Made by a program: the position numbers and the translations under genes
NCBI GenBank assembly: GCA_002362105.1
Contig: DETD01000009.1
Coordinates: 78,359-142,358, forward strand
Source: Bacteroidales bacterium UBA3297
Lineage (GTDB): Bacteria; Bacteroidota; Bacteroidia; Bacteroidales; Paludibacteraceae
Reading direction: 5' to 3'
DNA length: 64,000 nucleotides
The notes under the pieces: model-generated
Database searches by the model: none
What the model was told of the DNA's origin: nothing
What the model saw: the letters and a program-made list of their open reading frames with translations, nothing else
In this document: positions 24,824-33,804 of the stretch, one piece after another
Layout of the letters: each line of letters begins with the position of its first letter
Numbering within the stretch: the stretch's first letter is position 1

Positions 24824-25585
24824 TTATTTTCTAATTAGGGTTGCAATCTCATATCTCTGTTTTTTGTCATCTTCGAAAACAATCTGAAGGCCCAATAAAG
24901 TGTTACTATTAAACTTACGCAACTCTGCTGGTGTCAATTGTGATCCTGGCTCCATCAGAGCATAGCAATCCATGTAAGTAAGGCCACTCAATCTGTGTTT
25001 TATTATTTTCAACCTTTTATTCTTGCGGTCCGCTACCTGCAGGTCCACCGCTGCAATTGTGTCGGGCAGGCTTAGTATCTTACTTGAGTCTAGCTCTATC
25101 TCCACTCCTTGTATGATCATGACGATACGTACATATGGCCTAATGTGTACGTTTACGGTGGTTTGTAACGTGTCAGCTTCCTTTACTGTTAAAAACAAAT
25201 CTTCTGTTTCTGGCTTTGCTTGAATGTACAGCCGTTGTAAATTTTTCATGTTGACTCCCCGAGTCTTATTGTATTCATATTTTACAATTTTGCAGTTGTT
25301 GCCAATCACCTGGCGGATTTTGTAGTTTGAACCCCACATGTTGAGTTCTCCGTTTGTTAATTTACTCTTATGTATATTTTGAAAGGCAGGCGGAAGGCCA
25401 TACTTGAAATCTACGGTAATGGTGTCGCCCTTGTACCAAATCCCTGTCATGTCAATTTGTTTAGGAAAGTATTGCCGCTCTTTTTTGGTTGTCGTGCTCT
25501 GTGTGGTGTTAAAAACTTGCGCATTAGCTGTTGTGCTGGCTAAGAATGACAGGACGGTCCCTATAAATGTATGTGTGAGTCTCAT
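24824..25585 (-). CDS. Exported protein of unknown function
   Basis: 253 aa with a signal peptide (MRLTHTFIGTVLSFLASTTANA, cut before QVF). The mature part looks beta-rich: VEIELDSSKI, NVHIRPYVRIVMIIQG and a C-terminal NTLLGLQIVFEDDKKQRYEI. I recognise no family. It lies 15 nt downstream of thiD on the same strand, so cotranscription is possible, although a functional link to thiamine is not apparent. Confidence 0.7.
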   Translation of the reverse strand: MRLTHTFIGTVLSFLASTTANAQVFNTTQSTTTKKERQYFPKQIDMTGIWYKGDTITVDFKYGLPPAFQNIHKSKLTNGELNMWGSNYKIRQVIGNNCKIVKYEYNKTRGVNMKNLQRLYIQAKPETEDLFLTVKEADTLQTTVNVHIRPYVRIVMIIQGVEIELDSSKILSLPDTIAAVDLQVADRKNKRLKIIKHRLSGLTYMDCYALMEPGSQLTPAELRKFNSNTLLGLQIVFEDDKKQRYEIATLIRK

Positions 25586-25600
25586 AGTTGTTTTTTGTAG

Positions 25601-26410
25601 TTATTCTTTTGTCCGTAGCTCTGAGTGCATAACCGGTCCGTGCCCTTTCCCTTGTTCAATGTCCTTTCCTAGTTCAATGGCATTGTGCAGGTAGGCGTGT
25701 GCTTGTGTGACCGCACTACGCAGGTCCTCGCCGTGTGCCAGGAAGGTGGCAATTGCGGCCGATAGGGTACAGCCGGTCCCGTGTGTGTTTTTCGTTGCAA
25801 TCTTTTTGCTGGGCAGCACTAGGGGCGTACTTTCTCCCTTTATAAACAGAAGGTCTACACTTTCCTGGCTTTCCAGGTGGCCTCCTTTCATCAACACCGA
25901 CCGGCAACCGGTCTGCATTATGGCAGAGGCGGCTTTGACCATGTCTTCGGGCGTTTTTATGCCGATTCCGCTAAGCACTTCTGCCTCTGGTATGTTGGGG
26001 GTTACCATTGTCGCAATAGGGAACAGCTGGCTTTTCACCGCTGCTATGGCGTCTTCCTCTATCAGTCGGCTGCCGCTGGTCGATACCATAACTGGGTCGA
26101 GCACATAGTGCGGTGGCCTATGTCTTTTTAGTTGTTCTGCCACCACTTCCACCAGTTCTTTGTTGAATAGCATGCCACTTTTCACTGCGTCAATGCGCAT
26201 GTCTTCCATCACGGCGCTAATCTGGTCGCCCAGTACTGCCGGCGAACAGCCTTGCACACTGCGCACTCCCTGGGTGTTTTGCGCTGTTATGGCGGTAATG
26301 GCGCTGCAGGCGTAGCCGCCCAGTGCCGATATGGTCTTTATGTCGGCCTGTATGCCGGCGCCTCCACAACTGTCTGAACCTGCTATTGTAAGAATGGTTG
26401 AATATCTCAT
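25601..26410 (-). CDS. thiD: Hydroxymethylpyrimidine/phosphomethylpyrimidine kinase
   Basis: 269 aa ribokinase-fold enzyme that phosphorylates HMP twice for thiamine synthesis or salvage. Signatures: ILTIAGSDSCGGAGIQADIK at the N-terminus (substrate loop), ITAQNTQGV, VMVSTSGSRLI, LMKGGHLES, and the anion hole/catalytic NTHGTGCTLSAAIATFLA near the C-terminus. Length is typical. No other thi genes adjoin it and no TPP riboswitch is visible upstream; a TATCTTTA element just before the ATG is a near-consensus -7. Confidence 0.95.
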   Translation of the reverse strand: MRYSTILTIAGSDSCGGAGIQADIKTISALGGYACSAITAITAQNTQGVRSVQGCSPAVLGDQISAVMEDMRIDAVKSGMLFNKELVEVVAEQLKRHRPPHYVLDPVMVSTSGSRLIEEDAIAAVKSQLFPIATMVTPNIPEAEVLSGIGIKTPEDMVKAASAIMQTGCRSVLMKGGHLESQESVDLLFIKGESTPLVLPSKKIATKNTHGTGCTLSAAIATFLAHGEDLRSAVTQAHAYLHNAIELGKDIEQGKGHGPVMHSELRTKE

Positions 26411-26494
26411 GTCTGTTGATGCTTCTCTTCCCTAAAGATACCAACTTTAATTCATTCTTGTATTAACTTTGGGTGTATTTATTATCCGTCTACA

Positions 26495-27448
26495 ATGTTC
26501 ATCATAAACCGCCGTATACCCTCGCTCCCTCCGAAATTCGCCTTTTTGCTGACGGCTGTCATGGTTTTTGTGGCCTACCTTATGGACGATGGCGTTTTCC
26601 TGCTTCCCGCTTTTGCCCCTCTTGCCTACGGTGCTGTTACGGGCACTGGGTGTTGGGCGTGTGGCCGGAATGTGTTCGTTGCGGTGCTGGGCCTGTCGGC
26701 TGCGGCTGGTGTTGCGGCGGTGAGGATTGGTGGAGTGGTGCACCCGTGGGGATGTATGCTGGCGGTCTGTCTGGTGGTGTCCGGCCTTCTTGGACTGTCG
26801 CGGTCACGCCTCTTCCCGGCGTATGCTGTTGCCCTGCTGCCCGTTTATTTGGGAGAGGGGCGCATTACCTACGTGCTGGTTGTGCTTGCTATGGCTTTGC
26901 TGTTGGTGTGCCTTTGTCGCTTCCCCCGAAACGGACGCCCTTTGCCGGAGGCGGTTGGCCGTGGGCGGGTGCTGCCGCTCGTCATGCCGGTGGTAACTAT
27001 GGGGCCGCTTTTCTTCTTGTCGGACCTTTTTGCTAACGCCTACTTCTTGACGCCGGCACTCTGGTATGTGTGTGCCGAACTCTTTGGTAGCGGAGCGAGT
27101 GGAACCACGTTTTCCCGGCTCACACAGCTGCTTTTTGCGGTGTTGTTGGGTGCGTCGGCCGACAAGGCGGCCATGTCTCTGCTCCAGTTTTCCGGTCTGG
27201 CCGACGCTGGGGTAGTGCCGGCTGTTGTGTATGCCGTTTCCTTGCTTATGGCGTTGCTGCTCTTTTACCGTTTGGCCGGCCGCCGGCTGTTCCTTCCGGC
27301 ATTGGTGTTTGTGGTGTTCCCATTCTTGCGCGATGGCGAGACGGCTTATGTTTTGGCTGCCGATTTTTCGTTCCTTTATATGTTGCTGGTGGTGTACATA
27401 TTCAATCGTTTATGGGGCAAATCGGCGCAGAATAATTTAGATGCATAA
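26495..27448 (+). CDS. Integral membrane protein of unknown function
   Basis: 317 aa with nine or more hydrophobic segments across the whole length (for example FAFLLTAVMVFVAYLMDDGV, YVLVVLAMALLLVCLC, LLFAVLLGASADKAAMSLL) and very few charged residues. A -7 element TAACTTTG (26464-26471) precedes it. It is divergent from thiD and visibly richer in G and C than its neighbours. No transporter signature is recognised. Confidence 0.65.
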   Translation: MFIINRRIPSLPPKFAFLLTAVMVFVAYLMDDGVFLLPAFAPLAYGAVTGTGCWACGRNVFVAVLGLSAAAGVAAVRIGGVVHPWGCMLAVCLVVSGLLGLSRSRLFPAYAVALLPVYLGEGRITYVLVVLAMALLLVCLCRFPRNGRPLPEAVGRGRVLPLVMPVVTMGPLFFLSDLFANAYFLTPALWYVCAELFGSGASGTTFSRLTQLLFAVLLGASADKAAMSLLQFSGLADAGVVPAVVYAVSLLMALLLFYRLAGRRLFLPALVFVVFPFLRDGETAYVLAADFSFLYMLLVVYIFNRLWGKSAQNNLDA

Positions 27449-27467
27449 ATTTCAAACGATACTACAT

Positions 27468-27499
27468 TTTGGCGGTTTCCTTGTTTTTTCGTAACTTTG
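27468..27499 (+). promoter_or_regulatory. Promoter of the starch synthase/DUF4270 unit
   Basis: TTTG (27468-27471), 20-nt spacer, TAACTTTG (27492-27499): perfect -33 and -7 elements, 22 nt before the start codon. Confidence 0.8.
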
Positions 27500-27521
27500 C
27501 GCGTCAAATATTTTTCTTTTG

Positions 27522-28334
27522 ATGGAAGACGTTAAAATCTTATACATTGCGCAGGAAATTATGCCGTATGTTCCTGAAAGCGAAATCTCGGCAATTTGTC
27601 GTAAACTGCCACAGGCTGTTCAGGAAAAACAGAAGGATGTGCGCCTTTTCATGCCTAAATTCGGCAGTATTAACGAACGTAGAAACCAGCTGCACGAGGT
27701 CATCAGACTGTCGGGTCAGAATATCGCTATCGATGATACCGACCACCCGCTGATTATCAAGGTTGCTTCTGTACCTGCCGCCCGCATGCAGGTCTACTTC
27801 ATCGACAACGAAGATCTCTTTACGAGAAAGGGTATCACCGCTGACGCTGATGGCAACGAGTTCGAAGATAACGACGAACGCGCTATTTTCTTCGCGCGGG
27901 GTGTCCTTGAAACGGTTCGCAAATTGAGGTGGACTCCCGACATCATTCATTGCCACGGGTGGTTCTCTTCTTTTATTCCTTTCTATGTGAAAAAGGCTTG
28001 TAATGAGGACCCTTTCTTCAAAAATGCGAAAATTGTTACGTCTTTATATAATGATTCTTTCAAATCTACGTTTTCTAATAGGTTCGCACAGAAAGTGATG
28101 TTCGACGAACTTGCTGAAGGTGATACCGACTTCCTTGCTGGTAAGGAAATGACGTATGCCGACCTGATCAAGTTCGCCCTTGACTTCTCTGACGGGGCTA
28201 TCGTTAGCGGTAGTGCGGTCGACCAGGCTATTGTCGACTATGCTAAGGCTAACGTGAAGAACTTTATGGCCGTACACGATGCTGAAAACTACGTCGATGA
28301 GTACGACCAGTTCTACAATGATTTGTTGAAATAA
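27522..28334 (+). CDS. Single-domain glycogen/starch synthase (GT5 N-terminal domain only)
   Basis: 270 aa from the ATG at 27522. It is the N-terminal Rossmann half of GT5 synthases: KILYIAQEIMPYVPESEISA (the normal KTGGLADV substrate loop is altered to PESEISAICRKL), RLFMPKFGSI, and DIIHCHGWFSSFIPFYVKKA. The C-terminal donor-binding domain with the nucleotide-sugar site is missing; stand-alone forms of this size are common in Bacteroidales and are not a local truncation. Catalysis alone is doubtful. DUF4270, ruvX and def follow closely. Confidence 0.82.
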   Translation: MEDVKILYIAQEIMPYVPESEISAICRKLPQAVQEKQKDVRLFMPKFGSINERRNQLHEVIRLSGQNIAIDDTDHPLIIKVASVPAARMQVYFIDNEDLFTRKGITADADGNEFEDNDERAIFFARGVLETVRKLRWTPDIIHCHGWFSSFIPFYVKKACNEDPFFKNAKIVTSLYNDSFKSTFSNRFAQKVMFDELAEGDTDFLAGKEMTYADLIKFALDFSDGAIVSGSAVDQAIVDYAKANVKNFMAVHDAENYVDEYDQFYNDLLK

Positions 28335-28351
28335 ATTACGTTTTCTAGCAC

Positions 28352-29875
28352 ATGAAATTCAAGTTTATTCTTCCCCTGGCTTTCCTCTTTTTAGGCATTA
28401 ACGCCTGTACAGATGACGAAGAGGGTGTGGGGGCTTCTGTACAACCGGCTGGTGACCTCCTTTCTGCCTATTCTAACAGAATCGACGTCTCGACCAATTC
28501 TATTCTTGTAGATTCTGTGCTATATAAGGCCGACTTCCTCTATCTCGGCCAGTATACCGATACTTACCTCGGTACTACCCAGTGCGAATTCATCTCGCAA
28601 TTCGACGCACGTGTCGGTGGTATCTCTATTCCCGATACTTCCCTCTACTCTTATACCAATAAGTTGGGTGTTAACCAGAAGTGGCTCTATCAGATGGACC
28701 CCAATTACGGCTATATCACCGAAATTACCAATCCTAGAGAGGTGGAAATTGACTCTGCCTTCATCCTGATTCGTTTCGATGGTGATGCGATTGGCGACAC
28801 GAATGCGCTGCAGGCTATTGATGTGTACGCGCTGAATGCCACCCTCCCTACTTATGGTAGACACTATTCTAATGTCAATCCGGCAGATTATTGCGATAAG
28901 AGCCGTCGCATTGGCTCGTTGGCTTACCAGACGGCCAACAGGAAGATGAACAAGTATAGCTCTAGCGACGACAAGGAGGTGCCACGCATCTTGGAGGTGC
29001 CTGTCGACTTAGACTTTGCCAAGGAGGTGGCGGGTGCATATATGAAGAATAGCGGTATTACGAACCAGCGCCAGTTTAACGATAAGTTCCCTGGCATTTA
29101 TGTGGCACACTCGTTTAACGAGGGCGCTATCATTAAAATCAATACCTGCTTCTTGCGTCTTTACTACCATTTCCAGGGCGATATACACACTTCTTATCAG
29201 GGTCGCGACACGGTTATCGACTCTCGTTCTCTAGGACGGGCTAACCCGTTGGTCAAGAGTGTTTCTATTGCGTGCGATAAGTCGGTTGAAAGGGTGAATG
29301 TCTTCAAACATCCGAACAACTCGTCTTTGAAGACGTTGATCAATTCTTCTGAATTCACTTATGCTTCGTCTCCTGCCAGTCTCTATACCCAGGTCGACAT
29401 CGACTACAAGGCGATATGTGACTCAATTAAGGAAAAGGCTGGTTCCGATTTCTCTAAGTTGGCTGTTAACAGCGCTTTGTTGAAGTTGAAGGCGGCTAAC
29501 CTCAGTTGGTCTACGAAGTTGAAAAAGACGCCTAACCAGTACATGCTGCTGATTAACCGCGACTCTATTGCCAACTTCTTCTACTGGAACAAGACCCCCG
29601 ATGGAATGTATTCGTTCAGCGCCAGTCTCGATACGAGCGACTATTCCTTCTCGTTCGACCTTTCGCACGCTGTGCAAATGCGCCTGAAGGAACGTAAGGG
29701 CTCTGAAAATATGCTCGAAAATATGGTGGTGGTTCCTCTTTATGTTACCTCTTCTTCCGAAAGGTACTATTACCACCAGCAGTTGTGGCCTACAATGTCG
29801 CGTTTCTATAAAAACACGGCTACCGAGGCTAAATTACGTCCTTGTATCGATTTGGTTTACACCCGACGCGAATAA
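28352..29875 (+). CDS. DUF4270 lipoprotein
   Basis: 507 aa. A lipoprotein signal (MKFKFILPLAFLFLGINAC, Cys19) is followed by TDDEEG, an acidic export tag suggesting surface exposure. The body is beta-rich with DUF4270-like phrases: RIDVSTNSILVDSVLYKADF, YLGQYTDTYLGTTQCEFISQ, and a C-terminal SSERYYYHQQLWPTMSRFYK. DUF4270 proteins follow the starch synthase in many Bacteroidales; their function is unknown. It starts 17 nt after the synthase gene. Confidence 0.82.
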   Translation: MKFKFILPLAFLFLGINACTDDEEGVGASVQPAGDLLSAYSNRIDVSTNSILVDSVLYKADFLYLGQYTDTYLGTTQCEFISQFDARVGGISIPDTSLYSYTNKLGVNQKWLYQMDPNYGYITEITNPREVEIDSAFILIRFDGDAIGDTNALQAIDVYALNATLPTYGRHYSNVNPADYCDKSRRIGSLAYQTANRKMNKYSSSDDKEVPRILEVPVDLDFAKEVAGAYMKNSGITNQRQFNDKFPGIYVAHSFNEGAIIKINTCFLRLYYHFQGDIHTSYQGRDTVIDSRSLGRANPLVKSVSIACDKSVERVNVFKHPNNSSLKTLINSSEFTYASSPASLYTQVDIDYKAICDSIKEKAGSDFSKLAVNSALLKLKAANLSWSTKLKKTPNQYMLLINRDSIANFFYWNKTPDGMYSFSASLDTSDYSFSFDLSHAVQMRLKERKGSENMLENMVVVPLYVTSSSERYYYHQQLWPTMSRFYKNTATEAKLRPCIDLVYTRRE

Positions 29876-29876
29876 T

Positions 29877-30308
29877 ATGGGAAGAATCCTCGCTTTCGAC
29901 TACGGGAAAAAACGAATTGGCGTTGCGGTTACCGACCCGCTGAAAATGATTGCCAACGGCCTCGATACGGTTTCTCCGAACGATGTTTTCAAGTTTGTCG
30001 AAGACTATGTCGCTAAGGAACAGGTCGAACTGTTTGTGGTGGGGCTGCCTAAAACGGTGCGGAACGAGCCTTCCGAGTCGATGAAGTATATCGAGCCGTT
30101 TGTTAAGGCGCTTAAAAAGAAGTTCCCTGACATCCCCGTTGAAATGCACGACGAAAGGTTTACTTCGGTGCTTGCACATCAGGCTATGATTGTTGGCGGT
30201 GTCAAGAAAAAGGAACGACGCGATAATAAGGAGTTGGTCGACAAGGTGAGCGCTACAATTATCTTGCAGTCGTACCTTGAAAGCCTGCGTATGATGAACG
30301 GACTATAA
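29877..30308 (+). CDS. ruvX: Holliday-junction resolvase-like protein / pre-16S rRNA nuclease
   Basis: 143 aa from the ATG at 29877, one base after the DUF4270 stop; the frame reads back into that gene but the conserved start MGRILAFDYGKKRIGVAVTD fixes the beginning. The YqgF fold shows catalytic Asp in AFDYG, the VGLPKTV loop, and MHDERFTSVLA with further acidic residues. YqgF/RuvX matures the 5' end of 16S rRNA. It is translationally coupled with def. Confidence 0.95.
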   Translation: MGRILAFDYGKKRIGVAVTDPLKMIANGLDTVSPNDVFKFVEDYVAKEQVELFVVGLPKTVRNEPSESMKYIEPFVKALKKKFPDIPVEMHDERFTSVLAHQAMIVGGVKKKERRDNKELVDKVSATIILQSYLESLRMMNGL

Positions 30309-30318
30309 TTTAAAGATT

Positions 30319-30873
30319 ATGATATATCCAATTTATGTATATGGCATGCCGGTGCTTCGTAAGGTGGCTAAGCCTGTCCCTTCCGATTATCCCGAATTGC
30401 CACAGTTGGCTGAAGATATGTTTAAGACCATGTATCATGCCGACGGTGTTGGTTTGGCTGCTCCGCAGATTGGTCTTTCTCTTCGTATGTTTGTCATTGA
30501 CCTAAGTGTTATGGCCGATGAGAAACATCCTGAGTACAAGGATACCAAAAGGGTGTTTATCAATCCTGAAATCCTTGAGGTCGGTCCTGAAACGAAAACA
30601 CAGGACGAGGGCTGCCTAAGTCTGCCTGGCATTAGCGAGTCTGTTAAACGTTCTACTATGGTTCGGGTTAAGTTCTTCGACGAGAATTGGAACGAACACG
30701 AGGAAGTGTTTACCGATTTCTTTGCCAAGGCCGTTCAGCACGAATACGAGCATCTCGATGGCAAGCTGTTCATCGACAATATCTCTCCTGTTCGTCGTAC
30801 GATGAACAGAAGCCGCTTGCACAATATGCAGAAGGGTAAGGTCTCTTGCCGCTATAATGTGAAGACTGTTTAA
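30319..30873 (+). CDS. def: Peptide deformylase
   Basis: 184 aa Fe(II)/Zn metallopeptidase that removes the formyl group from nascent proteins. Motif 1 GVGLAAPQIG (43-52), motif 2 EGCLSLPG with metal ligand Cys99, and motif 3 QHEYEHLDGKLF with ligands His141 and His145 and catalytic Glu142; HEYEH in place of the commoner HExDH is usual in this phylum. It starts 10 nt after ruvX. Confidence 0.97.
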   Translation: MIYPIYVYGMPVLRKVAKPVPSDYPELPQLAEDMFKTMYHADGVGLAAPQIGLSLRMFVIDLSVMADEKHPEYKDTKRVFINPEILEVGPETKTQDEGCLSLPGISESVKRSTMVRVKFFDENWNEHEEVFTDFFAKAVQHEYEHLDGKLFIDNISPVRRTMNRSRLHNMQKGKVSCRYNVKTV

Positions 30874-30904
30874 TTTTTTAACAACCTCTTTCCTTTTTGT
30901 AATT

Positions 30905-31096
30905 ATGGCTCATCATTACACCATCAATACCCAGACAACTGCTGGCAAGCGGTTGCAGAATGAAATGAGGAAGCGTATGCGTGAAAATATACAGCGCGAC
31001 CAGATGGCGCGCGATAATGCCGCTTCTGCCGAAGAAATGATTGCTGACAAGGAACAATCGGCTAATACTAATGCTGAAGACGATAAAAAAGACTAG
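30905..31096 (+). CDS. Small charged protein of unknown function
   Basis: 63 aa, hydrophilic and probably helical (TTAGKRLQNEMRKRMRENIQ), with an acidic Asn/Asp/Lys tail. It lies 31 nt after def and before a terminator, so it appears to be the last gene of that unit. There is no signal or membrane segment and no recognised family. Confidence 0.6.
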   Translation: MAHHYTINTQTTAGKRLQNEMRKRMRENIQRDQMARDNAASAEEMIADKEQSANTNAEDDKKD

Positions 31097-31121
31097 TAGC
31101 TTTTTTAGTGGTTTATAATTA

Positions 31122-31156
31122 AAAAGTCACCCCAGATTGATTCTCGGGTGACTTTT
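31122..31156. terminator. Terminator between convergent units
   Basis: AAAAGTCACCC (31122-31132) pairs with GGGTGACTTTT (31146-31156) around a 13-nt loop; T-runs on both sides allow it to serve the def unit and the GDYxxLxY operon. Confidence 0.85.
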
Positions 31157-31203
31157 CCTCTTCTATATCGCTTCCTATTATTTCCTCTATTGGCAAGGTG
31201 GTT

Positions 31204-31773
31204 TTATTGGTTGTCTCTTTCTGTCTTTGTGAGATCTATTAGTTCCTTTTTGCTGTCGCACAAGCCGATGAGTACGCAGTTGCCTTTCCTGTCGACCTTC
31301 AGCATCCCATAGGCGGCTTCGTCGAATATATGGCTGCTGCCTTCTTCGAAGAAATAGTCTTCGCCTCCGAATCTAATGCTGTTTTCCTTGCCTTTTTTGC
31401 AGTGCAATACAATCTCGTTTTCGTTCAGGCCCTCGGCGTCGGTCTGGTTCCGGACGAATGAGCCGATGCTGTCTCTCCCGACACGTAGTACGCTATAGAA
31501 TGTTTCTGGTAGGTTCTTATATACGGAGGGGTTGTAGTACAGACTGCTGTCGGTTGCTGTATCAATGCTGTGGCTTATTATCTGAAGCGTTATTCTGTAC
31601 CGAAGTCTCATATAGTCGCCCTGCATCAGCGAGCGTGGGTCTGTAGGGACCAGTTCAAGTAACACAATTTGACCATCGCTCCTAATCTTCTCGCTGTTAA
31701 CGACTGAGTTGGTGAAGAAGGCCAGTACGGCTAGCAGGTTGGCGGTTATGATGTATAGTTTTGTTTTGCTCAT
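31204..31773 (-). CDS. GDYxxLxY-domain protein
   Basis: 189 aa. An N-terminal hydrophobic helix (YIITANLLAVLAFFTNSVV) anchors it, followed by a beta-rich domain with LLELVPTDPRSLMQGDYMRL; GDYMRLRY (52-59) is the diagnostic motif. The family is normally encoded with DUF2157 and DUF4401 proteins, as here: its start overlaps the DUF4401 stop by four bases. The complex is presumably in the inner membrane with this domain outside; its function is unknown. Confidence 0.88.
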   Translation of the reverse strand: MSKTKLYIITANLLAVLAFFTNSVVNSEKIRSDGQIVLLELVPTDPRSLMQGDYMRLRYRITLQIISHSIDTATDSSLYYNPSVYKNLPETFYSVLRVGRDSIGSFVRNQTDAEGLNENEIVLHCKKGKENSIRFGGEDYFFEEGSSHIFDEAAYGMLKVDRKGNCVLIGLCDSKKELIDLTKTERDNQ

Positions 31774-32768
31774 TTCGATATGCGTTTTAGGTAATAGAAC
31801 AACAGGAGCAGGGCTATTCCGCTTCCCATAAGGAGGTACGATTTATAGGCGAGTGAAAGCTCCATGTTGTAGTAATAGTGTATTATAGACCATAAGAAGA
31901 AGCCCCCAAATAGTAGCATGCCCGCATAGTGGTACACCATATACGATAGCAGGAAGCCTAACAACGATAAGGCAATGTCGGGCGATACGGCTGTTGTTGA
32001 ACAGCACAAAAGGGCCAGTAACACCGAACCTATAATCTTTTTTTCCTGATGTACGAACGAATGTATCAGCACACATGACAATGCGAACGAGCCGACGGCG
32101 TAAATAACCGATAAGATGATGGACTTACTGCCCGTCATCGCTATTGCGGTGACGACTAGCGAGAACCGGATGGCTGAAAGGTATTCCTTTACCTTTTCGG
32201 GTATCGTGGCTATGTTTTCTTCTTTGAATACAGTGGTTAGGACTTTTTCTTTGAATGCAGTGGTTATGGCTTCTTCGTATACGACTAAACAGAACAGTAT
32301 GCCCATATAGATAACTTGGAAGCCTGATAGAACGATATGCTTATCATCGTATTCAGGACAACATAAGTAGGGCACCAATGCCAGTATTGCTAGAATATGC
32401 AGTTTCCGAAAAAATGGATTCTTAATCAGGAACAGGTTGACTATTGCCAGTATCAGGATGATAAAGATGGTTATTCGGGTATCACCGTGGGCTGTTATAC
32501 GGCTGGCGACAGTCAGGCTGTAGGCGTTTAGCAGGCAGGGTAGGACAAACGCGTAGTGTATGCGCTCGTTGGTATGGGCTCGGGTCAGGACAATTGCTAC
32601 TATGAACGAGATGAGGGCTGCTAGGGCATATGCTATGCTTGAGTTCTCAAATATAAAAATACATGGTATTAGTAGGATTATCGAACCTATTTGTCCTGCT
32701 ATGAAGAAAAGTATTTTTAAAGACCAGGGCAGTGTGGTGCTGCCGGTGTTTTGTGTGGTGCTATTCAT
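31770..32768 (-). CDS. DUF4401 multi-pass membrane protein
   Basis: 332 aa with ten or more hydrophobic helices (for example SLKILFFIAGQIGSIILLIP, VNLFLIKNPFFRKLHILAIL, and the C-terminal YLLMGSGIALLLLFYYLKRI). Composition, length and position between DUF2157 and GDYxxLxY genes match DUF4401. The middle charged stretch (KEKVLTTVFKEENIATIPEK) is likely a cytoplasmic loop. Confidence 0.82.
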   Translation of the reverse strand: MNSTTQNTGSTTLPWSLKILFFIAGQIGSIILLIPCIFIFENSSIAYALAALISFIVAIVLTRAHTNERIHYAFVLPCLLNAYSLTVASRITAHGDTRITIFIILILAIVNLFLIKNPFFRKLHILAILALVPYLCCPEYDDKHIVLSGFQVIYMGILFCLVVYEEAITTAFKEKVLTTVFKEENIATIPEKVKEYLSAIRFSLVVTAIAMTGSKSIILSVIYAVGSFALSCVLIHSFVHQEKKIIGSVLLALLCCSTTAVSPDIALSLLGFLLSYMVYHYAGMLLFGGFFLWSIIHYYYNMELSLAYKSYLLMGSGIALLLLFYYLKRISK

Positions 32769-32783
32769 ATCTGTAAACAGGGG

Positions 32784-33707
32784 TTATTCGTGGTTGTCGA
32801 TTTTTTCGGTGGACCATTCGTCTCTCTTTTTCTGTATGATTGTGACGCATAGGAAGATGGGAAGTGCAAATACGAATGGCGCAAAGAAGAGGAATGATAG
32901 GTCGTGTGCGCTAATATTGATGTATATCGCGAAAAGGAATACGATGACGTCGATGACACTGATGCTGAAGAGCAAGAGGTTCTTTTTGTATTGGGCTAGG
33001 GTGAAAATTCCTCCTATTGTCGTTACGGCTATCAGTAATGCGGTTAACGAGAAATCGAAAATGATGTAGCACAGATTGATCTCGGCATAGCAGTTTGCTG
33101 CTATAGCCAATGTTCCGATAACCCAGCCTGGAACGGTAGTACGGTTGGGTTGTATTCGCGGCAATAGCAGGAATAGTAGGGAAAAGGCGACGAAGACGAG
33201 TATGCAGTAGTTGTTATAGTTCGATTGGACGGGATTGTAAAAGCATTCTGTTTTATGTGAATAACACGCCAGTGTTATCGTCATCCATGCCAAGAATACA
33301 AGAAACATCCATAGAGGATAGAAATCGGTGACGATGACCCATACTGCTATAAGGAGCATCCAGGTCAGGGGCAGGGTATATGTGTCTGCTCCTGTTTGGT
33401 ATATTTGTCCGTATACTGCAAGAAAAACGCCTACAAACATACACATTACCAATATGGTTATGTTGCGTGTCCAGTCACGCATAGGTACCTTTATTACGGC
33501 CGCGTAGGTCGAAAGCAGTAGTACCAGCACTATTCCCAACTTTCCGAAGCGGTGGATGAACTGCCAGTTATGGGCAAAAAAGAAGATGATGCCCGTTATA
33601 AGGAATCCCGCTCCCAGCGATAGCGAGAAGTACTGTAGAAAACGCATCCACGCTTCTGCGTCCGGACGTTTTTGTGTTGCCTGGGTCTCGTTTAATTCAT
33701 TACTCAT
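32784..33707 (-). CDS. DUF2157 multi-pass membrane protein
   Basis: 307 aa from the ATG at 33707 (MSNELNETQATQKRPDAEAW); the longer frame to 33752 runs into the xylanase terminator. About ten helices follow, beginning LSLGAGFLITGIIFFFAHNW, the usual DUF2157 start. It is the first gene of the DUF2157-DUF4401-GDYxxLxY operon, 15 nt before the next gene. Confidence 0.82.
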   Translation of the reverse strand: MSNELNETQATQKRPDAEAWMRFLQYFSLSLGAGFLITGIIFFFAHNWQFIHRFGKLGIVLVLLLSTYAAVIKVPMRDWTRNITILVMCMFVGVFLAVYGQIYQTGADTYTLPLTWMLLIAVWVIVTDFYPLWMFLVFLAWMTITLACYSHKTECFYNPVQSNYNNYCILVFVAFSLLFLLLPRIQPNRTTVPGWVIGTLAIAANCYAEINLCYIIFDFSLTALLIAVTTIGGIFTLAQYKKNLLLFSISVIDVIVFLFAIYINISAHDLSFLFFAPFVFALPIFLCVTIIQKKRDEWSTEKIDNHE

Positions 33708-33744
33708 ATTCAGGTTCTTGTTTATTGTTGGGGACACTAAACAA

Positions 33745-33778
33745 ACAACCACCAGTGAAGTATTTTACTGGTGGTTGT
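33745..33778 (-). terminator. Terminator of the xylanase gene
   Basis: A perfect 12-bp stem (ACAACCACCAGT/ACTGGTGGTTGT, 33745-33756 with 33767-33778) and a 10-nt loop, followed on the minus strand by TTGTTTAG. Confidence 0.8.
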
Positions 33779-33804
33779 AGTTGAAGGTATTCAGTTTTCA
33801 GTTG

